In this document: positions 1 through 9,900 of the stretch, in pieces
Layout: each line of letters begins with the position of its first letter
Position numbering within the stretch: the first letter of the stretch is position 1
From: an uncultured Collinsella sp.
GTDB taxonomy: Bacteria; Actinomycetota; Coriobacteriia; Coriobacteriales; Coriobacteriaceae
Direction: 5' to 3'
Length of the DNA: 29,219 bases
Assembly (NCBI GenBank): GCA_900548515.1
Contig: URKU01000016.1
Coordinates: forward strand, 1 to 29,219
The notes under the pieces: model-generated
Told to the model about the DNA's origin: nothing
Seen by the model: only the letters and a program-made list of their open reading frames with translations
Databases searched by the model: none
Position numbers and translations under genes: made by a program

Positions 1-14
1 AAGGGAGGCCAGTG

Positions 15-338
15 ATGTCATCGACTCAAAAACGAGCCATCCTGCAGGTGCGCATACGCGAAGAAGACAAGCAGCATGCCGAGCGTCTCTACGACGCCAT
101 GGGCACATCGCTTGCCGAGGCCGTTCGCCTTTTTGTCTCGCAGAGCATCCTCATGCGTAAGCTGCCTTTTCAGCCGGTCGCCGTGCGCTCAAAGGATGGC
201 ACGGCTGCCTACGGAGTGCTTAAGGCTTACGGGGACCCCAATCGCCGGCCCGAGGAACGCAACGCCTGGATTGAATATCTCGCCGCAGAGGGTGAGGATT
301 CAATCTTGGATCCCGAGGAAGTAGACATCCATGAGTAG
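15..338 (+). CDS. RelB/DinJ-family antitoxin
   Basis: Encodes 107 residues. The N-terminal half has the pattern of a RelB/DinJ ribbon-helix-helix antitoxin: a short beta strand (ILQVRI, about residues 9-14), then the helix-turn-helix around residues 25-45 containing GTSLAEAVRLFVSQ. These proteins bind operator DNA as dimers, and the C-terminal tail wraps and neutralises a toxin. I chose the ATG at 15 over the GTG at 12 because GGAGG at 4-8 sits six bases before it. The gene overlaps the next one by 8 bases, the usual antitoxin-first arrangement, so the two should be translated together. RelB/DinJ proteins normally pair with RelE/YafQ toxins; here the partner is PIN-like, a less usual but known kind of mixing. 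The promoter lies outside the window. Family call is good; neutralisation of this particular partner is inferred from position. Confidence 0.85.
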   Translation: MSSTQKRAILQVRIREEDKQHAERLYDAMGTSLAEAVRLFVSQSILMRKLPFQPVAVRSKDGTAAYGVLKAYGDPNRRPEERNAWIEYLAAEGEDSILDPEEVDIHE

Positions 339-795
339 CACCATCATCGACGAGACCGTCATTTTGCGTTACCTACTCGATGACGACGAGGTCCTGTCGC
401 CGCGCGCCGCCAAGGTTATCGCCACGCGCACGGCCCGCGTCTACCCCGAGATTATCACACGCGTCGCCGTCACGCTGCGCGACGTCTACAAGGTTCCCCG
501 CTCCGAGATTGCGGCCGCCATGACCAGGCTGCTCGATGACGTCATGGTCGACGAGCCCACCGTCATCGCGCTTGCCATCAAGCTGTTCGGCAGGACGCAC
601 ATGGACATTAGCGACTGCCCGCTCGCAGCCCGCACCGCCATCTACAACGACGACGTCGTGAGCTTTGGCAAGCCCATCATCCAAGGCATGATCGATTACC
701 GTCGCAAGCGCCAAACCGCAGTCGAAGCCCGCAGCAGCCGCAACCGTAGCACCGACGCCACCATCGACAAGCTCCGCCACCGCCCCCGCAACTAA
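331..795 (+). CDS. PIN-domain (VapC-like) putative toxin, catalytic residues partly lost
   Basis: Encodes 154 residues. The fold pattern is that of a PIN-domain ribonuclease of VapC-like toxins: an N-terminal strand with Asp7 in IIDETVILRYLL, a central helix TLRDVYKVPRSEI, an acidic pair Asp92/Asp95 in MDISDCPLAA, and a final strand ending in VVSFGKPI. PIN enzymes hold Mg/Mn with three or four acidic residues and cut tRNA or mRNA. Two positions look wrong: the helix that normally carries a Glu five residues before the Leu of the TLRDVY segment has Arg44, and the usual TFD at the last strand reads SFG. The first motif is DET, not the common DTN. It is either a degenerate toxin or a divergent subfamily. 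The last 30 residues are basic and of no recognised domain. It is translationally coupled to the antitoxin-like gene upstream. Confidence 0.65.
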   Translation: MSSTIIDETVILRYLLDDDEVLSPRAAKVIATRTARVYPEIITRVAVTLRDVYKVPRSEIAAAMTRLLDDVMVDEPTVIALAIKLFGRTHMDISDCPLAARTAIYNDDVVSFGKPIIQGMIDYRRKRQTAVEARSSRNRSTDATIDKLRHRPRN

Positions 796-810
796 CCCCC
801 ATCCCCTCCT

Positions 811-879
811 AAGTTGCGGTGAAATAGTTCCGATTTTTTGCCTTCTGACGGCCATTTAGGAACTATTTCACCGCAACTT
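811..879. repeat. Palindromic element A (21-bp perfect inverted repeat)
   Basis: Arms 811-831 and 859-879 are exact reverse complements around a 27-base loop. The outer left flank 796-810 (C-rich, then atcccctcct) also matches, in reverse complement, the right flank of element B at 2148-2183. As a result 796-831 and 2148-2183 form a 36-bp inverted pair with one mismatch. The left edge starts directly after the PIN gene stop. It could act as a bidirectional terminator, an operator for the downstream gene, or one end of a mobile unit. No long T-tract follows the hairpin. Confidence 0.85.
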
Positions 880-882
880 TCT

Positions 883-919
883 GTAAGGGCAGATTTCAAC
901 ACCGCTGAAAGGCCCTTAC
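883..919. repeat. Second long hairpin in the leader of the AbiEi-like gene
   Basis: GTAAGGGC at 883-890 pairs with GCCCTTAC at 912-919. Inside it TTTCA and TGAAA pair again, leaving a loop of ACACCGC. It begins three bases after element A, so the region between the PIN gene and the next gene is almost all secondary structure. Role unknown; a regulatory or protein-binding site is as likely as a terminator, since no T-run follows. Confidence 0.6.
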
Positions 920-1062
920 CGACCGTTTGCCGATATCTTTTGGTCGGGTCTAACCTTCTGAGCTGCGGCGTCAAGCTTTTGGTCAGCTCATGGCAAGGTT
1001 CAGCGAAATCAATATGCGATAGCGTGGTATCGTTCGCTCATCCTCGAGACATGGGGTCGCTA

Positions 1063-2058
1063 ATGGGTAAGGCCGATCACTGTTCCAAATCTCAGACAAG
1101 GCTTTTCTTCTCGGTATTCGAGGCCCATCATGACGGACGCTTGTTTATTGCCACCGAAAAATGGGACGAACGTTGTGCCTACTCGCTCATGCAAAAGCAA
1201 ATGATCGTTCGACTCTATAACCACGTCTATGCCGACCCTGCATACTGGAATGACCTTGGTATAGAAGACCGCATTTTTCAGCTGGCATCCGCCATTGCGG
1301 TCGTTGAACCCGAAGCGGTATTTTGTGGGGCGACCGCGGCTCTGCTCTATGGTATCGGTTCGGCACACACACTTCTCAATAAGGTACAAGTTCTGTTGCC
1401 GCGAGCCACCAGGCGCGATACGTACGAATTCGTTGAGTATCGTCGCTGGCGGGCGGGCGAAGTGTGGCAGCTCGGTCCGTTTACGTTGACAGATCCGTAC
1501 CGCACGGTGGTCGATATCGCCCGAACGAGCGCTTTTCGATATGCGCTGGGCTATGTCGATGGCCTGGCTCGTGAGTATGATGTCGAGCGCGAAGAGTTGC
1601 GCGCGTATGCACAGGCCAATTGCCGTGGGCTGCACGGCATCGCACGTGCGTTTGACGTTTTTGAGCACATGGACGGCAGGTCAGACAACGGCGGTGAATC
1701 TGAGGCAAGGGCAGCGATGATCCTCGCTGGAGTAGCCACTCCCGAACTTCAGGTTGAAATCACTCGGCCGGGAAATGCAGGATACTACCTTGCAGATTAC
1801 GGTTGGCAGATGCCGGACGGATCTTGGAAGCTGGCTGAACTCCATGGCCTGGGTAAATTTGAAGACAATCACCAAGACGATTCCGAACACGCCGCGGCAA
1901 AAACTTATCGAGCCGCCCTTATACGCGATGCAAACTTACGCGCTATGGGCCACAACATCATCCATTTCAAACTTTCTGACACCTACAATGTCGAAGCGTT
2001 CGGCACCATGATGCGCGGCTTCGGCATTCCAACAACAAAGCCATATGCCGACTCTTGA
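1063..2058 (+). CDS. AbiEi-like / endonuclease-like protein
   Basis: Encodes about 331 residues from the ATG at 1063. The frame stays open upstream to 838; an ATG at 1051 is equally possible, and neither has a convincing ribosome site. The first half resembles the AbiEi-type antitoxin/transcriptional regulator layout common in actinobacteria: a GATAALLYGI segment, then LTDPYRTVVDIAR. The C-terminal half resembles the DUF559/Vsr-like nuclease pattern: GGESEARAAMILAG, a PELQVEI strand, YLADYGW (possible metal-binding Asp), and AELHGLGKF where such nucleases usually have E-x-D-G. If functional it could bind DNA and perhaps nick it, but catalysis is unproven. No AbiEii-type toxin gene follows. 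The gene stands alone between two palindromic elements in inverted orientation, which suggests that it binds those repeats or moves with them. Base use does not differ obviously from its neighbours. Confidence 0.55.
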   Translation: MGKADHCSKSQTRLFFSVFEAHHDGRLFIATEKWDERCAYSLMQKQMIVRLYNHVYADPAYWNDLGIEDRIFQLASAIAVVEPEAVFCGATAALLYGIGSAHTLLNKVQVLLPRATRRDTYEFVEYRRWRAGEVWQLGPFTLTDPYRTVVDIARTSAFRYALGYVDGLAREYDVEREELRAYAQANCRGLHGIARAFDVFEHMDGRSDNGGESEARAAMILAGVATPELQVEITRPGNAGYYLADYGWQMPDGSWKLAELHGLGKFEDNHQDDSEHAAAKTYRAALIRDANLRAMGHNIIHFKLSDTYNVEAFGTMMRGFGIPTTKPYADS

Positions 2059-2099
2059 CCCACGCATATCCGAGCGGCCTTATCCACCCAGCCTCAAAT

Positions 2100-2168
2100 A
2101 AGTTGCGGTGGAATAGTTCCTGAATAGCCGAGAAAAGCCCAGAAACAGGAACTATTTCACCGCAACTT
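2100..2168. repeat. Palindromic element B, inverted copy of element A
   Basis: Arms 2100-2122 and 2146-2168 pair over 23 bases with one mismatch, which is a G-U in RNA. The loop of 23 bases differs in sequence from that of element A. The flank 2169-2183 (aggaggggat and following G-rich bases) is the reverse complement of the flank left of element A. The two elements therefore face each other across the AbiEi-like gene. No target-site duplication is evident outside them. Confidence 0.85.
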
Positions 2169-2202
2169 AGGAGGGGATGCGGGTTTCCGGCATGCATATG
2201 AA

Positions 2203-2237
2203 AACGGCTCTGATCCCAAAAGGGAATCAGAGCCGTT
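2203..2237 (-). terminator. Rho-independent terminator of the tRNA transcript
   Basis: AACGGCTCTGAT pairs with ATCAGAGCCGTT around a short AAAA/TTTT-containing loop. Read on the minus strand the stem is followed by a short T-run (positions 2204-2201). It lies 11 bases beyond the tRNA-Gly CCA end. Confidence 0.8.
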
Positions 2238-2248
2238 AATCTATCTTA

Positions 2249-2322
2249 TGGAGCGGGCGACGGGAATCGAACCCGCGTCATCAGCTTGGAAGGCTGGGGT
2301 TCTACCATTGAACTACGCCCGC
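2249..2322 (-). tRNA. tRNA-Gly (UCC anticodon)
   Basis: Minus-strand cloverleaf: acceptor GCGGGCG pairs with CGCCCGC, the anticodon stem-loop reads CAGC-CTTCCAA-GCTG with anticodon TCC, and the T-arm contains GGTTCGATTCC. Discriminator T and an encoded CCA at 2251-2249. It follows tRNA-Pro by six bases, so both are cut from one precursor. Confidence 0.95.
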
Positions 2323-2328
2323 AAGATA

Positions 2329-2405
2329 TGGTCGGGACGACAGGATTTGAACCTGCGACATCCTGCTCCCAAAGCAGGCGCGCTACCAAACTGCGCCACG
2401 TCCCG
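2329..2405 (-). tRNA. tRNA-Pro (UGG anticodon)
   Basis: Minus-strand cloverleaf: acceptor CGGGACG pairs with CGTCCCG, the anticodon stem CCTGC/GCAGG holds loop TTTGGGA with anticodon TGG, and the T-loop reads GGTTCAAATCC. CCA is encoded at 2331-2329. It is the first gene of the two-tRNA transcript. Confidence 0.95.
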
Positions 2406-2456
2406 AAGGTGTTGAGCAGCTAAGGTCTAAACCTTGCGTGTCCCAAAGCGAAGGAA

Positions 2457-2485
2457 ATTATAGGGGAGACTCCCCGCCTGTGCAA
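2457..2485 (-). promoter_or_regulatory. Promoter of the tRNA-Pro/tRNA-Gly transcript
   Basis: Minus strand: TTGCAC at 2485-2480, a 17-base spacer, then a perfect TATAAT at 2462-2457. It lies about 50 bases ahead of tRNA-Pro. The spacer contains a small inverted repeat GGGGA-GTC-TCCCC (positions 2475-2463), which may also help to end the brnQ transcript. Confidence 0.75.
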
Positions 2486-2496
2486 GCGCAGAAACC

Positions 2497-3855
2497 CTAG
2501 CTCCTCGAATGTGCGACAAACTTGCTGTGGAGCAGACCGATCACAAACGCCATCACGGCGACCGGCGCCCACGCGGCTCCAATGTCCGCCAGCGGCAGCA
2601 CATCGAACGGCAGCCACGCGCCCGCAAAGAACGCGTCGCGAACCGAGGTGATCACGCTCTGCACCGCGACCACACCGCCGACCCAAACCCACACCTGCGG
2701 ACGTGCGTCGCAAAAACCGTGCACCAGGCCCATCAGCACCAGCACGATGGCGACGGGATACAAGGCGTTGAGCATGGGCACCGAGAACATAAGGATCACG
2801 TCGAGGCCCACGTTGGAGAGCACGCACGAAAACGCTGCGAACACAAAGGCGAGCATCGCAAAGGGACGGCGCATGGCCTCCTCGGAGGCCTCCGCTCCCC
2901 CTTCGAACACATACGTTTCGCAAAAATAACGCGAGCAGCAGCTGATAAGGCCAATGCACACGTTCATGCAGGCGAGGAAGAAGATGGCGAAGACCACGAC
3001 CGTGCCGGCAAGGCCAAAGTGCATGGAGGCAGAGCGGGCAAGGATGGCGGCGCCGTTGGTGGCATCGGGCATAACCGTGCCGAGCTGCATGCCGGCAAGC
3101 GCCAGGCCGCAGTAGATGATGGCCATAAGCACGCCGGCAATCACACCCGAACGCGAGATCTCGAAGGCCACGCGCTTATCGTCGGTAACGCCCAGCTCGT
3201 GGATGGTCTCGGCGATGATGATGCCAAAGGCGAGCGACGCAAGCAGGTCCATGGTCTGGTAGCCGGTCAAGAAGCCTTGGACCGCAGCGCCGGCATCATA
3301 GGGAGCTTGCGGGGCAGCAGCCGGTCCCAGCGGCGAAATCACGGCGGCGCCGACAACGAGTACGATGAGCGCAATGAGCGCGGGGCCAGTAATGCGACCG
3401 AGCACGCGCGTGATGACGCCGGGGCGCAGCGTAAGTGCAAATGCGACCACGAAGAAGGCGACGGCGAAGACCAAGCGCGCGGTGCCAAGCGAAACACCCT
3501 CGGGCAGCAACGGTACCAGCATCTCAAACGCCGTGGAGCTCGTGCGCGGAATAGCCAGGCACGGGCCGATGGCCAGATAGACCGCCGCAACGAAGAATTC
3601 GCCAAACTTGGGATGCACGCGGCCGGCAAGCTCGCGGGCCGTGCCAGCGAGCGCGACGGCGATAAATCCCATAACAGGCAGACCGATAGCGGCAATCAAA
3701 AAGCCGATCATGGCAAGCGGCGTAGCCGTGCCGGCCTGAAGTGCCAGCAACGGCGGAATGATGAGGTTACCGGCGCCAAAGAGCATCGAGAACAGCGCAA
3801 TGCCGACGGTAACGACATGGTCGGAGCGCAGGCCGCGCGGGGCGGATGAAGCCAT
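2497..3855 (-). CDS. brnQ: Branched-chain amino acid carrier (LIVCS / BrnQ family)
   Basis: Encodes 452 residues, the normal size for LIV-II carriers, which import leucine, isoleucine and valine with a cation and have about 12 membrane helices. The N-terminal VTVGIALFSMLFGAGNLIIPP segment is characteristic of the family. The hydrophobic segments continue to the C-terminus, with the conserved FGIIIAETIHELG region mid-protein. I start at the ATG at 3855, preceded by AAAGGTG; a much longer open frame reaching 4167 lacks a signal and overlaps the end of the giant gene. A terminator-like hairpin sits 29 bases upstream of the start, so expression may depend on read-through or on a promoter overlapping that hairpin (TATACT at 3916-3911). 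No biosynthetic neighbours. Family is confident; substrate specificity is inferred from the family. Confidence 0.9.
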   Translation of the reverse strand: MASSAPRGLRSDHVVTVGIALFSMLFGAGNLIIPPLLALQAGTATPLAMIGFLIAAIGLPVMGFIAVALAGTARELAGRVHPKFGEFFVAAVYLAIGPCLAIPRTSSTAFEMLVPLLPEGVSLGTARLVFAVAFFVVAFALTLRPGVITRVLGRITGPALIALIVLVVGAAVISPLGPAAAPQAPYDAGAAVQGFLTGYQTMDLLASLAFGIIIAETIHELGVTDDKRVAFEISRSGVIAGVLMAIIYCGLALAGMQLGTVMPDATNGAAILARSASMHFGLAGTVVVFAIFFLACMNVCIGLISCCSRYFCETYVFEGGAEASEEAMRRPFAMLAFVFAAFSCVLSNVGLDVILMFSVPMLNALYPVAIVLVLMGLVHGFCDARPQVWVWVGGVVAVQSVITSVRDAFFAGAWLPFDVLPLADIGAAWAPVAVMAFVIGLLHSKFVAHSRS

Positions 3856-3875
3856 AGGCACACCTTTCGGGTCGA

Positions 3876-3908
3876 AACAAAAACGGGACGGGCAAAATAC
3901 CCGTCCCG
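3876..3908 (-). terminator. Terminator after the giant gene, directly ahead of brnQ
   Basis: CGGGACGGG and CCCGTCCCG pair with a 7-base loop at 3908-3884, followed on the minus strand by TTTTTGTTT. It is 65 bases past the giant gene stop and 29 bases before the brnQ ATG. It is a strong intrinsic terminator and might double as an attenuator for brnQ. Confidence 0.75.
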
Positions 3909-3973
3909 CAAGTATAAACGCTTGAGCAGGCCAGATGATGCAAAGTATCAATCTGGTTGCCCCTTTAGAGCCG

Positions 3974-6900
3974 CTACGCGTCAGAGCGACGACGGCGCAG
4001 CAGCTCGAGCCCCAGCGCGACAAGCGCAACAGCACCCGCGGCCACAGCGACAGCCAACGGCGCACGATCGCCCGTATCGGCGAGCTGCTGAGCGCTCGAC
4101 TTGGAAGACTCCTTCTTGCCGGAGTTTTCCGCGCCTGATGCCTTTGCCTTATCGGCTGCGGAGTCATCCGAGCTACCGGGTTTTGTCGGATCCTTTGAAT
4201 CCGGCTGGTCGGAATCGGGCGTTCCGGGCTTTTCCGGCTCTGGCTTACTCGGGTTGTCAGGCTCGGGCTTATCCGGGTTTTCCGGGTCCGGCTTGTCCGG
4301 CTGATCAGGCTCCGGTTTATCGGGCTCAGGCTTGCCCGGGTCCGGCTGGTCAGGCTGGTCGGGCTCGGGCTTGTCCGGATCGGGAACCACCGGGTCCGGG
4401 TTGACAGGCTCCTGCTTCTTCACCGTCAGCGTACCGGGCTCAACCGTGACATCAAAGTTCGGGTCGGTGACCGTCGCCTCGATCTGGTACTCGCCCGCCG
4501 AGGAACTCTCATCGGCGACGCAGGAGTACTCGACCTTCACGCCCGAGGTATCGGCCGAGCTCTTTAGGCTTGAGGTAAAGGCGGGATTCATCTCCCCCTC
4601 GAAGCGTTCAGCATCGTCGACCTTCACCTTAAGCTTCGCCGGCGCAATCTTGAACTTGCGCGAGGCGGCGCCGATATACCCGTTGCTTCGCAGCGTGGCA
4701 ACGGCGCGATACGTGCCCGCATCGGTCGGGGCCTCACTCGACGAATAATGCGTGCCGCCCGTCCCGTAATACCTAACCCTCAGGTCACCTTCGCAGGCCT
4801 TGGGAACCCCCGTGACCTCGGGCGCCTGGGCGTCACCGCTATAGACGAAGTCGCCGCCTGCAAATGCGAGCTCGACCCGCTTCGCCTGAACGACCAGAAC
4901 GAAGTGCGCGGTCACGGTCTTGTCCTGAGCGTCCTTGCACGTGATGTCAAAGGTAGACACTCCGGCCTTGGACGGGACGCCCGAGAGCGTCAGACCGCCC
5001 GCTGTGCGGGTGAGCTTAAACCCGTCGGGGAGCTTAGCGTCGTCCCACGCGTACTCATACGGAGCTTCGCCACCCGCGGCACCCGAAATCGTCGCGTGAT
5101 ACGTGCTATGCGCGCGTGCGACCGGCAGCAGACCGCCGTTGAACACGAGGGCATCCCGGGGCACAACGGAAACGACAGCGCGATCGCTTTCCACCTGCGC
5201 CTCGGTGCCGAGATAGCGCTGGGTGACGCGGCAGAAATACTCGCCGGCGCAATAGTCATCAAGGTTCTCAATGAGGAGTGTCTCCCCCGTCTCGCCCCCG
5301 AGCGCCACGGCCTCGCCTCCCACCATGTGGAACCATTGATAGGACAGTTCGACAACAGCGGCAGAACCCGTGGACGAGGACGCGTGGTCGAGGACGCCCT
5401 TGCCCGCCTCGGCAGCAACCGAGAGCACAACAGCATCGCCCTCGTGGGCGCTCGCATCCTGCGGCTGGGCGATCACCTTCGGAGCGTCCGCCTTCGCGAA
5501 CTCGAACGTGACCTCCTGCGAAGCGGTGACGCCGCTCAGCGTGACCTCGTACGCTCCGCCCTTATAGTCGGAGATGTCGAGATCGACGGGCGTATCCGAG
5601 CCGTCCTCAGCGACCGTCACGCACTCGAGGTAGCAGCCCTCGTCGGGCGTCGCCACGATGGTTACACTTTCGCCCGCAGCAACGGTGATCGAGCCGTTGT
5701 CGACCGAACCGTTGACAGCCTTTGCCGTCACCTTAATGCGTTCGGGCTTGTTCGGGTTATCGGGCTCAGGGTTGTCCGGGTCGGGATTATCGGGATCGGG
5801 GTTGGGATCTGGATTGTCGGGCTCCGGATTATCCGGGTCGGGGTTGTCGGGGTTGGGATCCGGATCAGGATGATCGGGATCCGGATTGTCCGGGTCAGGG
5901 TTATCCGGGTTGTCAGGATCCGGGTTGCCCGGGTCAGGCTGATCGGGATCGGGCTTGTCCGGCTGGTCCGGGTCCGGATTATCCGGATCGGGATCGACGG
6001 GCTCCTGCTTCTTCTTCACCGTCAGCGTGCCGGGCTCAACCTCGACATCGAAGTTCGGATCGGTGACCGTCGCATCAATCTGGTACTCACCCGCCGGGGA
6101 GCTCTCATCGGCGTCGCAGATGTACTCAACCTTCACGCCCGAAGTGTCAACCGCGCTCTCCAAGCTCGAGGTAAACGCGGGATTCGCCTCCCCCTCGAAG
6201 CGCTCGGCGTCATCGACTTTCACCGTTAGCTTCGCAGGCGTAATCTCAAACTCGCAGGCGGCGGCACCGGCATAGCCATGGGCTCGCAGCGTTGCAACAG
6301 CGCGGTACGTGCCGGCATCAGTCGGGGCCTCCGTTGAGGAATATTGCGTGCTTCCGGTCCCGTAGTACTTAATCTTGAGATCGCCCTTGCAGACCTTAGG
6401 AGCCCCGGTTACTTCGGGTGCCTGCGGCGCGCCGCTGTAGGTAAAGTCGCCATCCGCAAACGCGAGCTTCACACGCTTCGCCAGAACAACGAACGCAAAG
6501 CGGGCAGTCACGGTCTCGCCGCGGGCATCCGTACACGTAATATCAAAGGCAGAAACGCCCGTCTTGAATGGAGTGCCCGAGAGCGTCAGGCCACCCGAAG
6601 TACGGGAAAGCTTGAGCCCGTCGGGGAGCTTCGTCTCATCCCATGTGTACTCGTACGGAGCCTTGCCACCCGCGGCCCCGGCAATCGTAGCGAGGTATGT
6701 GCTGTGGGCGCTCGCTGCCGGCAGTAGGTCGCCGTTAAACACAAGGGTGTCCCAGGCCACGATGGAAACGGAAGCACAATCACTATCCGTCTGCTTCTCA
6801 GTGCCAAGGTAGCGCTGCGTGATGTGGCAGAAGTACTCGCCGGCCTGCTCGTCATCGAGGTCCGAGAGCGACAACGTCTCCCCCGTCTCGTCATCGAGCG

Positions 6901-9900
6901 CCACGGCCTTGCCATTCACCATGCGGAACCACTGGTACGAGAGCTCAATCTCGGCGGCAGAGCCCGTGGACGCGGCCGCGTGGTCGGCGACGTTCTTGCC
7001 CGCCTCGGCAGCGACCGAGAGCACGGCAGAATCGCCCTCGTGGGCGCTCACATCCTGCGGTTGCGCGACCACACGCGGCACGTCCGCCTTCGCGAACTCA
7101 AATGTGACCACCTGCGACGCGTTGACATCGCTCAGCGTGACCTCGTACGCCCCGCCCTTGTAATCAGAAATGTCGAGGTCAACGGTCGCATCCGACCCGG
7201 CCTCCGAAACCGTCACGCGCTCGAGGTAGCAGCCATCGTCGGGTGTTGCCGAGAGGGTCGCATCCCCGCCCTCAACAACCGTAACCGAAGCATTGTCGAC
7301 CGAACCGTTGACCGCCTTCGCCGTCACCTTGTAGCGCTCGGGCTTCTTCTTGACCGTCAGCGTACCGGGCACGACCGCGACGTCGAAGTTCGGATCGGCG
7401 ACCGCCGCATCGATCTGGTACTCTCCCGCCGGCGATGTCTTATTCGCCGAGCAGAAGTACATAATCTTAACGTCCGAAGTGTCGCAACGGCTCACCAGGC
7501 TCGAGGTAAACTCGGGATTCTCCTGGCCCTCAAAGCGTTCAGCATCGTCAACCTTCACCAGCAACTGGGCAGGTGCAACAGCAATCGTCAGCTCAACGTC
7601 TTCGGCGGCGAGATAGTTTCGAGACGCCTTGGCATGGGCGATAACACGTGCCGTGCCAGCAGCCTTCACGGTCGCGCAACGCCCCTTGATCGAAATCGGG
7701 CTTGCGTCGTCGTCCGCGGAGTCAACAAGCTCAAAGCTCACGGGCGTCTGGGCGACATTGTCGAACACAATGGGGTCGCCACCGTACACGCCCGAATAGC
7801 TCGTCGTTCCCGTAATGACCTGGCTTGCCTTTGCAATCGAGAACTCGGCAGACTTTTTGCCCTGATAGTTGGGGTCAGTCACCTTAACCGTAACGCGGTA
7901 GTTGCCACTGTCGCACGGCTCCAGCGCCGTGGGGCCATAGGACGTTCCATCGACGCCGCGATACGTGACGGAATAGGCGGACGCATCAAGGCCGGCAACC
8001 GCAACCGCTGCACCGTGCCGTGCGCCGTCATATGCCACATCAGACGTCTCAATCGAAATATCGACCGGGGCCTTCTCGATCGTGAAGTCGCAGCTCGCGT
8101 TGCCCACATAACCATTGGCGTCGAGCGTCGCCACTGCACGATACGTGCCGGCATCCACCGGCGCCTTATCAGACGAGTAAAATGTATCGCCCGTGCCCAC
8201 ATACGTTACCGCAACATCGCCCTCGCAGCCCTCGGGTACACCCGAAAGCTCCGGTGCCTGCGCCGTCGCGTTGTAGGTAAAGGCATGGCCCTCAAATGCA
8301 AGCGGGGCTTCCTTCGCCTTAACGACCAGCGCGAAGTGTGCAACACGCTTGTCGCCCAGGTCATCGGTGCACCTAATCTTGAAGTGGCACACACCCGTAG
8401 CCGAAGGCGCGCCCGAGAGCACCAAAGCGCCCGAACCGTCATCGACCTGCGTCAGCTGCATGCCCTCGGGAACCTCGACCTCATCCAAGTTGTACGCATA
8501 CGGCGCCTTGCCGCCCGTAGCACCGGCAATGTCGACATGGTACTCATCGTGCGCGGTCGCCGCCGGCAGCACGCGCCCGTTGAACACAAGCGCCTCTCGT
8601 GGCACGATGGCCACCGCCGCATGCTCGGTATCCGTCTTTGTCACCGTGCCCAGGTATCTCTGCGTAATGCGGCAGAAGTACTCGCCTTCGCTGTCGCTGC
8701 CGAGCTGGGCAATCGAGAGGGTCTCCCCCGTCTCGCCCTCCAGCTTCACATTGCCATCGGCAGACACGCGATACCACTGGTAGCTCAGCTTAACGTCGGC
8801 GGCAGAACCCGAAGATACGGCCGTATGGACGCGAACATTACGCCCCGCCTCGGCGGCGACCGAAAGCTCAACCGGATCGCCCTCGTAAGCACTCGCATCC
8901 TGAGGCTGGGCAAGTACCTTCGGAGCCGCAGCCTTCGCAAACTCAAACGTGACTTGCTGCGGAGCACTCACGCCGCTCAGTGTGACCTCGTACGCCCCGC
9001 CCTGGTAGTCGGAAATATCGAGGTCATAGGCATTGCCGGCCGAACCGTCCTCGCCAGCCTTTTCCGCAACGGTCACGCGCGTCAAGTAAAAGCCCTCATC
9101 GGGCGTCGCCGAAAGCGTCACCTTGCCATCCGTAGCGACCGAGGATGATTCTGGATCGACCGATCCATTGACAGCCTGCGCCGTCACCTTGTACTTGGGC
9201 GCCTCCACAAAGCGCGCCTCGACAGTCATGTTGTCTTCGGGGACAAACGTCCAAACTGCATCCGTGCTCAGCGGCTCATCGCCCAACGACCCGTCATCGT
9301 TACGCGCATACCACCCATCGAACACATATCCCGCATCGGGAACGGCAGTCAGGGTCGTGGACTCACCGTTCTCGACTTCGTTGGTCACGGCATAGCCCAG
9401 AGATTCGTCCTCGGAGGAACCCTCGACGTGCCCGCCCTGACGCGAATCCACCGCTGTAACCGTCATCGACGCCCGCTCATAAACGGCCGTAAAGGTACGG
9501 TTGCCAAACTCTACGCGGTTGATCACCGGCGTGGCCCCCACGGGCAGGCCGTTCTCGTCAACCCAGTATTTAAACTTCCAGCCCTTATGCGGCACGGTAA
9601 ACATAATCGCCGCGGAGTGGTAGGAGCCGCCGGTACCAAGCGCAACCATGCTAAAGCCCGCGCCCTTGGGATACGTAGCGACCTGCACATCGCAGCCCGT
9701 CTCATAGAACACAGCCGTGAGCTGCCTATTCTCCTTTGCGGTGCCGATATAGAACGCGCTGTAGCTCACCGTGACGCCCGCATCGTCGACCCAGTGCGAG
9801 AAGTGGTATTTCTTCCACGGAATCGCGATCGCCATATACATGTCGCCCCTGTCGTACGACCTGCTACCGGCAGGAATGCCGTCGACCAGAAGGGCCGCAC

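Noticed and set aside
2169..2248. Attachment site of an integrative element at the tRNA-Gly 3' end
   Set aside because: No integrase and no repeat of the tRNA end elsewhere in the window; the hairpin there is a normal terminator.
3856..4167. Longer N-terminus for BrnQ
   Set aside because: It would overlap the 3' end of the giant gene and the terminator, has no ribosome site, and the family begins at about the ATG at 3855.
4190..6003. Regular GC-rich repeats looking like a CRISPR or minisatellite array
   Set aside because: They are in frame, code Pro-Asp-rich stalks of the giant protein, vary in unit length and lack unique spacers.
4748..9148. Long plus-strand open frames opposite the giant gene
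   Set aside because: Arg/Leu/Val-rich products without motifs or ribosome sites; they are GC-driven shadows of the repeat-coding strand.
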